From: Sulfitobacter sp. LCG007
Lineage (GTDB): Bacteria > Pseudomonadota > Alphaproteobacteria > Rhodobacterales > Rhodobacteraceae
Assembly: GCF_040801785.1 (NCBI RefSeq)
Contig: NZ_CP161805.1
Span: 1-64,000, forward strand
Reading direction: 5' to 3'
DNA length: 64,000 bases
Each line of letters begins with the position of its first letter. Positions within the stretch are counted from its first letter, which is position 1. The notes beneath the pieces were generated by a model that saw only the letters and a list, made by a program, of their open reading frames with translations, searched no databases and was not told the origin of the DNA. Position numbers and translations under genes: made by a program. Shown piece after piece: positions 20,572-29,559 of this stretch.

Positions 20572-22317
20572 ATGGCGTTCAAGCCGAAGGAATGGCCGCG
20601 CAAGCTGCGGTCGCAGGAATGGTACGGCGGCACGTCGCGCGACACGATCTATCATCGCGGCTGGCTGAAGAACCAGGGCCATCCCCACGACCTCTTTGAC
20701 GGTCGCCCGGTGATCGGAATCATGAACACATGGTCCGACCTCACCCCCTGCAACGGCCATCTGCGCGAGCTGGCCGAGAAGGTGAAGGCCGGTGTCTGGG
20801 AGGCTGGGGGCTTTCCGCTGGAGGTGCCGGTGTTTTCGGCGTCGGAGAATACCTTCCGGCCCACAGCGATGATGTTCCGCAACCTCGCGGCGCTTGCCGT
20901 CGAGGAGCAGATGCGCGGACAGCCCATCGACGGGGCGGTGTTGCTGGTGGGATGCGACAAGACCACCCCCTCGCTGCTCATGGGCGCGGCTTCGACGGAC
21001 ATTCCCTCGATCGTCGTGACCGGGGGCCCGATGCTGAACGGATGGTTCCGGGGCGAAAGGGTCGGGTCGGGAACGCATTTGTGGAAGTATTCCGAAGCCG
21101 TCAAGGCAGGCGAATTCACGCAGGAAGAATTCCTCGAAGCCGAACAGGCCATGTCGCGGTCGTCGGGTACCTGCAACACGATGGGCACCGCCTCGACCAT
21201 GGCCTCGATGGCCGAAGCGCTGGGCATGGCGCTTTCGGGCAACGCCGCGATCCCGGGCGTGGACAGCCGGCGGCGCGTCATGGCGCAGATGTCGGGCCGG
21301 CGCATCGTGCAGATGGTCAAGGACGACCTCAAGCCGTCCGACATCATGACGCGCGAGGCCTTCGAGAACGCCATCCGCACCAACGGCGCCATCGGCGGGT
21401 CGACCAACGCCGTGGTCCATCTGCTTGCCATCGCGGGGCGGGTCGGAATCGACCTGGGCCTTGACGACTGGGACCGGCTGGGCCGCGACGTGGCGACGAT
21501 CGTGAATCTCATGCCGTCCGGGAAATACCTGATGGAGGAATTCTTCTACGCCGGGGGCCTGCCTGTCGTGCTGAAGCGCCTCGGTGAGGGAGGGCAGCTC
21601 AACAAGAACGCGCTGACGGTCTCGGGCGAAACGATCTGGGACGAGGTCAAGGACGTCACCAACTGGAACGAGGACGTGATCCTGCCGCTCGAGAAGGCGC
21701 TGACCCGGCAGGGCGGAATCGCGGTGCTGAAGGGCAATCTCGCCCCGAAGGGCGCGGTGCTGAAGCCCTCTGCCGCCACGCCCGAACTGATGACGCATCG
21801 CGGGCGCGCCGTGGTTTTCGAGGACATCGACGACTACAAGGCCAAGATCAACGACGACGATCTCGACATCGACGAGACCTGCATCATGGTTCTCAAGAAC
21901 TGCGGGCCGAAGGGCTATCCCGGCATGGCCGAGGTGGGCAACATGGGCCTGCCGCCGAAGGTGCTGAAGAAGGGTATCACGGATATGGTGCGCATCTCGG
22001 ACGCGCGCATGTCCGGCACCGCATACGGTACCGTCGTGCTGCACACCTCGCCCGAAGCGGCAGCAGGCGGCCCACTGGCCATTGTGCGGAACGGCGACAT
22101 GATCGAGATCGACGTGCCGAACCGGAAGCTGCATCTGGACGTCCCTGAGGCGGAAATCGCCGAGCGCTTGAATGGCTGGACCGCCCCGGTGCACGAGGAC
22201 GCGGTTTCGGGCTATGCCTGGCTGCATCAGCAGCATGTCCAGGGCGCGGATACCGGTGCGGACCTCGACTTTCTCAACGGCTGCCGGGGATCGGCCGTCG
22301 GAAAGGATTCGCATTGA
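20572..22317 (+). CDS. araC: L-arabonate dehydratase (IlvD/Edd family)
   Basis: A 581-residue Fe-S dehydratase of the IlvD/Edd family. Cysteine-containing motifs that ligate the cluster are visible: DLTPCNGHLRE, GCDKTTPS and SSGTCNTMGTAS. Sequence and context match the sugar-acid branch converting L-arabonate to 2-keto-3-deoxy-L-arabonate, rather than IlvD itself. The stop overlaps the next ATG by one base. The symbol araC is that used for the Azospirillum enzyme, not the E. coli regulator. D-xylonate dehydratase activity is an alternative. Confidence 0.88.
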   Translation: MAFKPKEWPRKLRSQEWYGGTSRDTIYHRGWLKNQGHPHDLFDGRPVIGIMNTWSDLTPCNGHLRELAEKVKAGVWEAGGFPLEVPVFSASENTFRPTAMMFRNLAALAVEEQMRGQPIDGAVLLVGCDKTTPSLLMGAASTDIPSIVVTGGPMLNGWFRGERVGSGTHLWKYSEAVKAGEFTQEEFLEAEQAMSRSSGTCNTMGTASTMASMAEALGMALSGNAAIPGVDSRRRVMAQMSGRRIVQMVKDDLKPSDIMTREAFENAIRTNGAIGGSTNAVVHLLAIAGRVGIDLGLDDWDRLGRDVATIVNLMPSGKYLMEEFFYAGGLPVVLKRLGEGGQLNKNALTVSGETIWDEVKDVTNWNEDVILPLEKALTRQGGIAVLKGNLAPKGAVLKPSAATPELMTHRGRAVVFEDIDDYKAKINDDDLDIDETCIMVLKNCGPKGYPGMAEVGNMGLPPKVLKKGITDMVRISDARMSGTAYGTVVLHTSPEAAAGGPLAIVRNGDMIEIDVPNRKLHLDVPEAEIAERLNGWTAPVHEDAVSGYAWLHQQHVQGADTGADLDFLNGCRGSAVGKDSH

Positions 22318-23246
22318 TGGAGATCGCGCTCGTCGGGATCGGCAAGATCGCCCGCGACCAGCATGTCCCGGCGATCGCGGACAGTCCCGACTGGGAGCTT
22401 GCCGCGACGGTCTCGCGCCATGGCAGCGTCGAGGGCGTGCAGTCCTACGGCGACTTCCGGGAAATGCTGGCCGACCGGCCCGGTATCCGCGTCGTGTCCC
22501 TCTGCGTGCCTCCCGTGCCCCGCTTTGACTATGCCGCGACGGCGATCAGGGCGGGTCGGCATGTCATGCTGGAAAAACCCCCCGGCGCGACCCTGTCGGA
22601 ATGCCAGGCGCTGATCGAGCTCGCGCGCGAGTACCGCGTGTCGCTTTTTGCCACATGGCATTCCCGCGAGGCGGCTCAGGTTCCGGCGGCGAAGGCGTGG
22701 CTGGCTGGCAAACGGCTGGAACGCCTCAGGATCACCTGGAAGGAAGACGTGCGGCGCTGGCATCCCGGACAGGAGTGGATCTGGGAACCGGGCGGGCTGG
22801 GCGTGTTCGATCCGGGCATCAATGCGCTGTCGATCCTGACCGAGATCCTTCCGGACCCGGTGCACCTGACCTCGGCCCGGCTGCATTTTCCGGAGAACCG
22901 GCAGGCGCCCATCGCGGCGGATCTGTCCTTCCATCATCCGCAGGGTGCCGAGGTGTCCGGCGTGATGGACTGGCGGCAGGAGGGTGAACAGATCTGGCAG
23001 ATCGAGGCAGAGACGGACGCGGGCAGGATTGTCCTCTTCGAAGGCGGGGCGCGGATGACCATCGACGGGGTCGAACAGGAACGGACCAGCGCGGCCAACC
23101 CGCTTGAGGAATATCCGAGCCTTTATGCGAAGATGGCTCGCTATGTCACCGCCGGGGAAAGCGATACGGATCTCGCGCCGATGCGGCATGTGGCAGATGC
23201 CTTCACCCTCGGAAGCCGCGAGAGCGTGGCTGCCTTCGAGGAGTGA
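22317..23246 (+). CDS. L-arabinose/D-galactose 1-dehydrogenase (Gfo/Idh/MocA family)
   Basis: A 309-residue NAD(P)-dependent oxidoreductase. The Rossmann motif at the N-terminus reads MEIALVGIGKIARDQHVPAI, followed by the family E-K-P (MLEKPPGATL) and an active-site region WKEDVRRWHPGQEWIWEPGG typical of sugar 1-dehydrogenases from Azospirillum and relatives. Expected reaction: L-arabinose (or galactose) to the lactone, the first step of the route encoded here. Start at ATG 22317, overlapping the previous TGA; the TTG three bases earlier is less likely. Confidence 0.85.
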   Translation: MEIALVGIGKIARDQHVPAIADSPDWELAATVSRHGSVEGVQSYGDFREMLADRPGIRVVSLCVPPVPRFDYAATAIRAGRHVMLEKPPGATLSECQALIELAREYRVSLFATWHSREAAQVPAAKAWLAGKRLERLRITWKEDVRRWHPGQEWIWEPGGLGVFDPGINALSILTEILPDPVHLTSARLHFPENRQAPIAADLSFHHPQGAEVSGVMDWRQEGEQIWQIEAETDAGRIVLFEGGARMTIDGVEQERTSAANPLEEYPSLYAKMARYVTAGESDTDLAPMRHVADAFTLGSRESVAAFEE

Positions 23247-23250
23247 GCGC

Positions 23251-24291
23251 ATGACCGAGAGCTTCCAGATCGACCTTGACACGGCCGCGCCGGAAGTGCG
23301 CCAGTTCGGCGAGACTCCTTCGGGCGAGCCAGTGCAAATCGTGCAGATCCGCAACGGCGGGGCGGCGGCGAACCTGATGACCTGGGGCGCGAGCCTTCAG
23401 GATTATCGTCTCGACGGGGTGCCCCATGCGCTTGTGCTCGGCAGTCCGGTCTTCGAGCCCTACCTGCGCGTGATGCGCTTTTACGGCGCGATGGTGGGGC
23501 GGGTCGCGAACCGGATTGCGGATGGGCGGTTCACGCTCGACGGCGATGTCTACGATCTCGACCGGAACGAGGACGGTCGCACGATCCTGCACGGTGGCCG
23601 GACCGGAACCGGAACGGTGAACTGGATGCTGGACGGTCATGACGAGGCGACCTGCCGGTTTGTCCTGACCTGCGAAGACGGGCAGGATGGTTTCCCCGGC
23701 ACGCTCGAACTTGGCGTGACCTACCGGCTCGACGACGAGGGCGCACTGGTGCTCGAAATCGATGGCCGAACCGACGCCCCGACCTTCTGCAATATGGCGC
23801 ATCACAGCTACTGGAACCTCGACGGGTCGGCGGATGTCTCGGGTCATCGGATGATCATCGACGCCGAGCATTACCTGCCTGTCGATGAACGCCAGATACC
23901 TCAGGGCGGCCCGACCCCGGTGGCGGGGACGCGCTTCGATTTTCGCGGGCCGCGCGTGGTCACGAAGGACGGCGACGAAATGCTCGATCACAACTATTGC
24001 CTCAAGCCGGCCTCGGGGCTGCGACACGCCTGCAGCGTACGAACCCGTACGGTGCAGCTGGACGTGGAAACGACGGAACCGGGTCTGCAGGTCTATGAGG
24101 GGCTGAAGATAGATACCGAAAAATTTGCGGGTCATGGCGGTGTGAATTATGGGCCGCGCGCGGGACTCGCGCTTGAGCCGCAGGGCTGGCCTGACGCGCC
24201 GAACCGGCCCGATTTCCCATCCGTCCGGCTTGATCCGGGCCAGACCTATCGCCAGACGACCCGGTTCCGTCCGGCCCGGACCACAGATTGA
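23251..24291 (+). CDS. galM: Aldose 1-epimerase (mutarotase)
   Basis: A 346-residue galactose-mutarotase fold protein interconverting alpha and beta anomers. The conserved stretch MVGRVANRIADGRF, the His in GRTILHGG, the catalytic His in NMAHHSYWNLDG and a C-terminal Glu-containing region (GLALEPQGWPDAPN) are present. It follows the dehydrogenase by 4 bases and would supply the right anomer of arabinose or galactose to it. The upstream-extended frame overlaps the previous gene and is not used; ATG 23251 gives a normal length. Confidence 0.92.
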   Translation: MTESFQIDLDTAAPEVRQFGETPSGEPVQIVQIRNGGAAANLMTWGASLQDYRLDGVPHALVLGSPVFEPYLRVMRFYGAMVGRVANRIADGRFTLDGDVYDLDRNEDGRTILHGGRTGTGTVNWMLDGHDEATCRFVLTCEDGQDGFPGTLELGVTYRLDDEGALVLEIDGRTDAPTFCNMAHHSYWNLDGSADVSGHRMIIDAEHYLPVDERQIPQGGPTPVAGTRFDFRGPRVVTKDGDEMLDHNYCLKPASGLRHACSVRTRTVQLDVETTEPGLQVYEGLKIDTEKFAGHGGVNYGPRAGLALEPQGWPDAPNRPDFPSVRLDPGQTYRQTTRFRPARTTD

Positions 24292-24302
24292 GAGGACTGC
24301 AG

Positions 24303-25220
24303 ATGAAGAAACCCCTGACCGGCATTCTGCCCGTTGCCCCGACCCCCTTCACCGATACGGGCGAGGTCGACGCGGAGGGCATGAAGCGGGTGCTGGACTG
24401 CATGATCGACCAGGGTGTCGATGCGATCTGCATCCTCGCCAATTATTCCGAGCAGTTCGTCCTGTCCGACGCCGAGCGCGCCCAGCTCATGCGGCTCAGC
24501 CTCGAACATGTTGCGGGGCGGGTTCCGGTGATCGTGACGATCAGCCATTTCGCCACCTCGATCGTCGTCGAGCGCGCGAAGGCGGCGGCCGAGATGGGCG
24601 CCTCGATGCTGATGATGATGCCGCCCTATCACGGTGTCGGACTGGTGCCGGACGATGCCGGGATCATGGAGCAGTTCCAGGCCGTCAGCGACGCAGCGCC
24701 GCTGCCGATCATGGTGCAGGACGCGCCCCTGTCGGGTGTCAAGCTGTCGGTCCCGCTGCTGGTGCGGATGGCGAAAGAGATCGAGAACGTGAGCTACTTC
24801 AAGATCGAGGTACCCTTCGCGGCCGACAAGCTTGCCGCGCTGATCGAGGCGGGTGGCGAGCATATCGTCGGGCCGTTCGACGGCGAGGAGGCGGTGACGC
24901 TGCTGGCCGACCTTGACGCGGGCGCGACGGGCACGATGACCTCTGCCATGTTCGCCGAAAAGATCCGGCCCATCGTCATGCGCCATCTCGATGGCGATCA
25001 CGCTGGCGCGCTGGAACAGTGGAAGCTCTGCATGCCGTTGATCAACCACGAGAACCGGCAATGCGGGCTGCGTGCCTGCAAGGTCGTCTTCAAGGAAGGC
25101 GGGGTGATCAAAAGCGATCATGTCCGCCATCCCCTCAAGCCGATGTCCGAGCGGTCGAAGGCGCGGCTTCTGTCGCTTGCCAGGGACCTGGACATCATGG
25201 CCTTGAACTGGGGTAAATAG
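24303..25220 (+). CDS. araD: 2-keto-3-deoxy-L-arabonate dehydratase (DHDPS/NAL family)
   Basis: A 305-residue TIM-barrel Schiff-base enzyme. It starts with the family pattern (LTGILPVAPTPFTDTGEVD); the lysine in YFKIEVPF is at the expected Schiff-base position. In this operon it should convert keto-deoxy-arabonate to alpha-ketoglutaric semialdehyde, feeding the dehydrogenase at 12910. Aldolase cleavage (pyruvate plus glycolaldehyde) is an alternative chemistry in this family. It ends in TAG, 5 bases before the stop of the convergent ROK gene. Confidence 0.87.
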   Translation: MKKPLTGILPVAPTPFTDTGEVDAEGMKRVLDCMIDQGVDAICILANYSEQFVLSDAERAQLMRLSLEHVAGRVPVIVTISHFATSIVVERAKAAAEMGASMLMMMPPYHGVGLVPDDAGIMEQFQAVSDAAPLPIMVQDAPLSGVKLSVPLLVRMAKEIENVSYFKIEVPFAADKLAALIEAGGEHIVGPFDGEEAVTLLADLDAGATGTMTSAMFAEKIRPIVMRHLDGDHAGALEQWKLCMPLINHENRQCGLRACKVVFKEGGVIKSDHVRHPLKPMSERSKARLLSLARDLDIMALNWGK

Positions 25221-25225
25221 AGGCC

Positions 25226-26431
25226 TCAGTTCGAGTTCAGGAAGAATCCGTCGAACATCGGCCCGCTCGCGGCACCGATGCTGCGGGCGTTCATGCCGAT
25301 CGATCCTTCCTCAATGGCCGGCGCCAGAAGCCCGCGCAGGTCGAGCGTCGCGAACTCGGCTCTCACGCCTTCGACTATACGGGTACGTATGTTTGCCGGA
25401 AAGGCACCGTCAATGATGACGGCGTCGAAATCGATGACGGCGCAGACCTGCACGGAGGCGCGCGCGAGCGCCCGCGCGACGCGTGCCACCCACGGATCAA
25501 GGAGCTTGTCGAGCCCGGTCCAGTCCTGCGGATCGCGCCACAGCTGATCGACGGGCAACCCCGCCGAGGCCATCGCCTGCTCGAGTGTGAAGATGGAGGC
25601 CTCGTCGATCAGCGTGTGCTCTTGGCCGTCCTCGCCCGTGATCCTCAGCGGACCGAATGCGCCTGCGTTGCCCTGATTACCCTCGTAGACTGAATGGTTG
25701 ATGACGATGCCGCCGCCCACGAAGGCACCGACGTAGAAATAGGCGTAGTCGCGGAACTGCTTACCCCGTCCGAACTGATGCTCGGCCTGACAGGCGGCCG
25801 TGGCGTCGTTGACGATGCTGACGGGCAGGGTCGTGAAACGCGAGATTTCCTCGCGAAAGTCGATGCGACGCCATGACTGGAAGTCCTCGTCCGTCGCGCC
25901 GACCAGTTCCTGCCAGTTCCAGATCTCGTGCGGTGCGGCGACCCCCAGGCCGACGATCCGTTCGCGGTCACGGGCGGACATGCGGGTCAGGATTTCGCTC
26001 AGGCCCGCGGCGAAGAAGGCGAAGATCTCCTTGGGGCTGGGATAGGGAAAGCTGAGACGATGCTGCTTGCGGATATTGCCGGCGAAATCCAGCAGCAGCA
26101 GTTCGGCGCTTCGCCGTCCGATCTTGAGCCCGAGCGAAAAGACGCCGTCAGGTGCAAGTGTCATCGGAACCGACGGTTTGCCGACCCTGCCCCGCGTCGG
26201 CGTACCGGCCCGAAGCAGCCCGTCCTGTTCGAGCTTGCGCGTGATCACCGAGGCGGTCTGCAGCGACAGCCCCGATATCCGCGCGAGTTCGCTGCGCGGC
26301 ATCGGGCCGTAGCGCTGGATCATCGACAGCATGAGACGTTCGTTGAGATCGCGCAATCCACGCTGGTTGATCCCGGGGCGCAGGGCGCGGACGATCTCGG
26401 TCTCGGTGCTGTCCGTCATGTCGGCCTCCAT
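25226..26431 (-). CDS. ROK-family transcriptional repressor of the frc operon
   Basis: A 401-residue NagC/XylR-type regulator. The N-terminal winged helix (RSELARISGLSLQTASVITRKLEQDGLL) is followed by a sugar-kinase-like ROK domain (SLGLKIGRRSAELLLLDFAG; GGGIVINHSVYEGNQGNAG). The usual zinc-binding cysteines of kinase-active ROK proteins are not seen, which fits a pure regulator. It is divergent from frcB and shares with it a 141-base region containing palindromes. An alternative start is ATG 26419. Confidence 0.87.
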   Translation of the reverse strand: MEADMTDSTETEIVRALRPGINQRGLRDLNERLMLSMIQRYGPMPRSELARISGLSLQTASVITRKLEQDGLLRAGTPTRGRVGKPSVPMTLAPDGVFSLGLKIGRRSAELLLLDFAGNIRKQHRLSFPYPSPKEIFAFFAAGLSEILTRMSARDRERIVGLGVAAPHEIWNWQELVGATDEDFQSWRRIDFREEISRFTTLPVSIVNDATAACQAEHQFGRGKQFRDYAYFYVGAFVGGGIVINHSVYEGNQGNAGAFGPLRITGEDGQEHTLIDEASIFTLEQAMASAGLPVDQLWRDPQDWTGLDKLLDPWVARVARALARASVQVCAVIDFDAVIIDGAFPANIRTRIVEGVRAEFATLDLRGLLAPAIEEGSIGMNARSIGAASGPMFDGFFLNSN

Positions 26432-26452
26432 GCGTCAGACTACCGCACGCCG

Positions 26453-26507
26453 ATTTATAAATCAAGTTGAGTTATTATTGACAATAAGTGGGGAATCGTT
26501 GTTATTT
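26453..26507 (+). promoter_or_regulatory. frcB promoter with overlapping palindromic operators
   Basis: TTGACA (26478-26483) and TTATTT (26502-26507) with an 18-base spacer form a likely promoter. A 13-bp palindrome TTATTGACAATAA (26475-26487) covers the -35, and a second perfect palindrome ATTTATAAAT lies at 26453-26462. AT-rich dyads of this kind are typical binding sites of ROK repressors, and a ROK gene diverges from here. Confidence 0.55.
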
Positions 26508-26572
26508 GCGGCATCGCGTGGCCTAATGTCCGCGTGGAGTGGGTTAATTCCCCGATCCATTGGGAGGATATC

Positions 26573-27586
26573 ATGAAGAGACTGCTTACCGGGACCGCTC
26601 TGGTTCTTGCGACTTCGACTGGCGGCGCCTGGGCTCAGGACGTCAGCGCTTGCCTTATAACGAAGACCGACACGAACCCGTTTTTCGTGAAGATGCGCGA
26701 AGGCGCGGAAGCCAAGGCGAAGGAACTGGGCATCGAGCTGAAGTCCTTCGCGGGCAAGGTGGACGGGGACCACGAGACCCAGGTCGCCGCTATCGAGACC
26801 TGCATCATAGACGGCGCGAAGGGAATCCTGATCGCTGCCTCCGATACGTCTTCTATCGTGGGCGCGGTGCAGCAGGCGAGGGACGCTGGCCTGCTGGTGA
26901 TTGCGCTCGATACGCCTCTCACCCCGGCGGACGCTGCGGACGCCACCTTCGCGACCGACAACTTCCTGGCAGGAGAACTGATTGGAAAATGGGCTGCGGC
27001 CAAGCTGGGCGACGAGGCGGAGAATGCCAGGATCGCGATGCTCGACCTTGCCGTATCGCAGCCGACCGTCGACGTTCTGCGCGATCAGGGGTTCCTGACC
27101 GGTTTCGGCATCGACACCAAGGATGCAAACGTGATCGGTGACGAGGACGATCCGCGCATCGTCGGCAACGACGTGACAGCCGGGAACGAGGAGGGCGGCC
27201 GCAAGGCGATGGAAAACCTCCTTGCGAAGGACCCGACGATCAATGTGGTCTACACGATCAACGAACCCGCCGCAGCCGGCGCATACGAGGCGCTGAAGGC
27301 CATCGGCCGCGAAAACGACGTGCTGATCGTATCGGTCGACGGCGGCTGCCCCGGCGTGCAGAACGTCAGTGACGGCGTGATCGGCGCGACCTCGCAGCAA
27401 TACCCGCTGCTCATGGCGTCGCTCGGCATCGAGGCCATCGCCGCATGGGCCAAGGACGGCATCAAGCCCGAACCCACGCCCGGCAAGGATTTCTTCGATA
27501 CCGGCGTGGCGCTTGTGACAGACGAATCCGCCGAAGGGGTGGAATCGATCTCGGTCGAGGAAGGCATGGACAAGTGCTGGGGCTGA
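26573..27586 (+). CDS. frcB: Fructose ABC transporter substrate-binding protein FrcB
   Basis: A 337-residue periplasmic binding protein. Signal peptide [21 protein letters not shown] is followed by a CUT2-type binding fold ([26 protein letters not shown]). Gene order B-C-A-K plus fructokinase matches the Sinorhizobium meliloti fructose operon. ATG 26573 is preceded by TGGGAGG; the longer frame from 26534 lacks a signal peptide. A strong hairpin follows the gene. Confidence 0.92.
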   Translation: MKRLLTGTALVLATSTGGAWAQDVSACLITKTDTNPFFVKMREGAEAKAKELGIELKSFAGKVDGDHETQVAAIETCIIDGAKGILIAASDTSSIVGAVQQARDAGLLVIALDTPLTPADAADATFATDNFLAGELIGKWAAAKLGDEAENARIAMLDLAVSQPTVDVLRDQGFLTGFGIDTKDANVIGDEDDPRIVGNDVTAGNEEGGRKAMENLLAKDPTINVVYTINEPAAAGAYEALKAIGRENDVLIVSVDGGCPGVQNVSDGVIGATSQQYPLLMASLGIEAIAAWAKDGIKPEPTPGKDFFDTGVALVTDESAEGVESISVEEGMDKCWG

Positions 27587-27608
27587 GAGCCGACTGACAC
27601 CAGACAAA

Positions 27609-27635
27609 GGGAAAGGCGGTCCCGCCGCCTTTCCC
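27609..27635 (+). terminator. Intra-operon hairpin after frcB
   Basis: Perfect 11-bp stem GGGAAAGGCGG/CCGCCTTTCCC with loop TCCCG between frcB and frcC. Without a T tract it more likely protects or partially terminates the frcB message than ends the operon. Confidence 0.5.
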
Positions 27636-27712
27636 GATCCAGGCGTTGCCGCTGGTGCCGGGGGGGCATCTGCGCCACGGCCCAAGGGGCCCGCTCTTCG
27701 AGGAGAATCCCG

Positions 27713-28786
27713 ATGTCAGAGCAGACTTCCAAAGGGCAGGACTATGAACAGGTCCTGTCGCGCAGCGCCACCGACGTGGCAAGCTTCGCCGATACCCGGA
27801 CCGGTTTCGTCCACAAGCTTCAGCATGCGTTGCACGTATCGCCCGCGCTCGTGCCGCTCATCGTCCTCGTGGCGGCGATCGTCGTGTTCGGCCTGCTGCT
27901 CGGGAGCAAGTTCTTCTCGCCCTTCGCGCTGACGCTGATCCTTCAGCAGGTTCAGATCGTGGGCATCCTGGGGGCCGCTCAGGCCCTGGTGATCCTGACC
28001 GCAGGCATCGATCTGAGCGTCGGCGCCATAATGGTGCTGAGTTCGGTCGTCATGGGCCAGTTCACCTTCCGATACGGGCTGCCGACGCCCGTCGCCATCG
28101 GCTGCGGCATCCTGTGTGGAGCGCTCTGCGGCTACATCAACGGCTGGCTCGTGGCGAAGGTGAAACTGCCGCCCTTCATCGTCACGCTGGGCATGTGGCA
28201 GATCGTGCTCGCGACGAATTTCCTCTATTCGGCGAACGAAACGATCCGGGCTCAGGAGATCGAGGCGAATGCGCCGCTGCTTCAGCTCTTTGGCGCGACG
28301 GTCGCGGTCGGGGGCGCGGTGCTGACCGTTGGCGCGATCTTCATGGTTCTGCTGGTGGTCGTGCTGGCCTATATCCTGCGCCAGACCGCCTGGGGCCGGC
28401 ATGTCTATGCGATCGGCGACGACCCGGAGGCTGCCGAGCTGTCGGGCGTGCAGGTCAAGCGCACCCTGATCCAGGTCTACATGCTTTCGGGGATCATCTG
28501 CGCCTTCGCCGGCTGGGCGCTGATCGGGCGCATCGGATCGGTTTCGCCCACATCCGGGCAGCTCGGCAATATCGAGAGCATCACTGCCGTCGTGATCGGG
28601 GGCATCTCGCTTTTCGGCGGGCGCGGCTCGATCCTCGGCATGCTCTTCGGGGCGCTGATCGTGGGCGTGTTCACCCTCGGCCTGCGCCTGCTCGGCGCGG
28701 ATGCGCAATGGACCTACCTGCTGATCGGTGTTCTCATCATCGGGGCCGTGGCGGTGGACCAGTGGATCAGAAAGGTATCTGCGTGA
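27713..28786 (+). CDS. frcC: Fructose ABC transporter permease FrcC
   Basis: CUT2-family inner-membrane permease, 357 residues, about ten hydrophobic segments preceded by a 35-residue cytosolic N-terminus. It contains LTAGIDLSVGAIMVLSS and the loop YAIGDDPEAAELSGV. Its stop overlaps the frcA start (TGATG). Fructose is inferred from operon identity, as the permease alone does not show specificity. Confidence 0.92.
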   Translation: MSEQTSKGQDYEQVLSRSATDVASFADTRTGFVHKLQHALHVSPALVPLIVLVAAIVVFGLLLGSKFFSPFALTLILQQVQIVGILGAAQALVILTAGIDLSVGAIMVLSSVVMGQFTFRYGLPTPVAIGCGILCGALCGYINGWLVAKVKLPPFIVTLGMWQIVLATNFLYSANETIRAQEIEANAPLLQLFGATVAVGGAVLTVGAIFMVLLVVVLAYILRQTAWGRHVYAIGDDPEAAELSGVQVKRTLIQVYMLSGIICAFAGWALIGRIGSVSPTSGQLGNIESITAVVIGGISLFGGRGSILGMLFGALIVGVFTLGLRLLGADAQWTYLLIGVLIIGAVAVDQWIRKVSA

Positions 28787-29559
28787 TGGAACCGATCCTG
28801 CAAGGCAAGGGCCTCGTCAAGCGCTACGGCAAGGTAACCGCCATCGACCACGCGGACTTCGAACTCTACCCGGGCGAGGTGCTCGCGGTCATCGGCGACA
28901 ACGGGGCGGGCAAGTCCACCCTGATCAAGGCGGTGTCGGGTGCGGTAATCCCGGATGAGGGCGAGGTCATCCTCGATGGGAAGACGGTCCATTTCACCTC
29001 GCCGCTCGATGCGCGCGAGCATGGTATCGAGACCGTCTACCAGCAACTCGCCATGTCGCCGGCGCTTTCCATCGCGGACAACATGTTCATGGGGCGCGAG
29101 ATCCGCAAATCCGGCTTCATGGGCAAGTGGTTGCGGCAGCTCGACCGAAGCGCGATGGAAAAGTTCGCCCGCGACAAGCTGAACGAGCTGGGCCTGATGA
29201 CAATCCAGAACATCAATCAGGCGGTCGAGACGCTTTCGGGCGGTCAGCGCCAGGGTGTCGCCGTGGCGCGCGCGGCAGCCTTCGGTTCCAAGGTCGTGAT
29301 CCTCGACGAACCGACCGCGGCGCTTGGCGTGAAGGAAAGCCGCAAGGTGCTGGAACTGATCCTCGACGTGAAGTCGCGCGGCATCCCCATTGTGCTGATC
29401 AGTCACAACATGCCGCATGTGTTCGAAGTGGCGGACCGCATCCACATCCACCGTCTCAGCAAGCGCCTCTGCGTCATCGACCCCAGGCAGCATTCGATGT
29501 CCGACGCGGTATCCTACATGACCGGCGCATCGGTTCCAGAAGGGGTCGAGCCGGTCTGA
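28786..29559 (+). CDS. frcA: Fructose ABC transporter ATP-binding protein FrcA
   Basis: Single-domain ABC ATPase of 257 residues, unlike the tandem ATPases of most CUT2 systems; this is characteristic of the Frc subgroup. Walker A GDNGAGKST, Q-loop TVYQQLAM, signature ETLSGGQRQGVAVARA, Walker [13 protein letters not shown] and switch His in LISHNM are visible. The start overlaps the frcC stop and the stop overlaps the frcK start, so the genes are translationally coupled. Confidence 0.93.
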   Translation: MEPILQGKGLVKRYGKVTAIDHADFELYPGEVLAVIGDNGAGKSTLIKAVSGAVIPDEGEVILDGKTVHFTSPLDAREHGIETVYQQLAMSPALSIADNMFMGREIRKSGFMGKWLRQLDRSAMEKFARDKLNELGLMTIQNINQAVETLSGGQRQGVAVARAAAFGSKVVILDEPTAALGVKESRKVLELILDVKSRGIPIVLISHNMPHVFEVADRIHIHRLSKRLCVIDPRQHSMSDAVSYMTGASVPEGVEPV

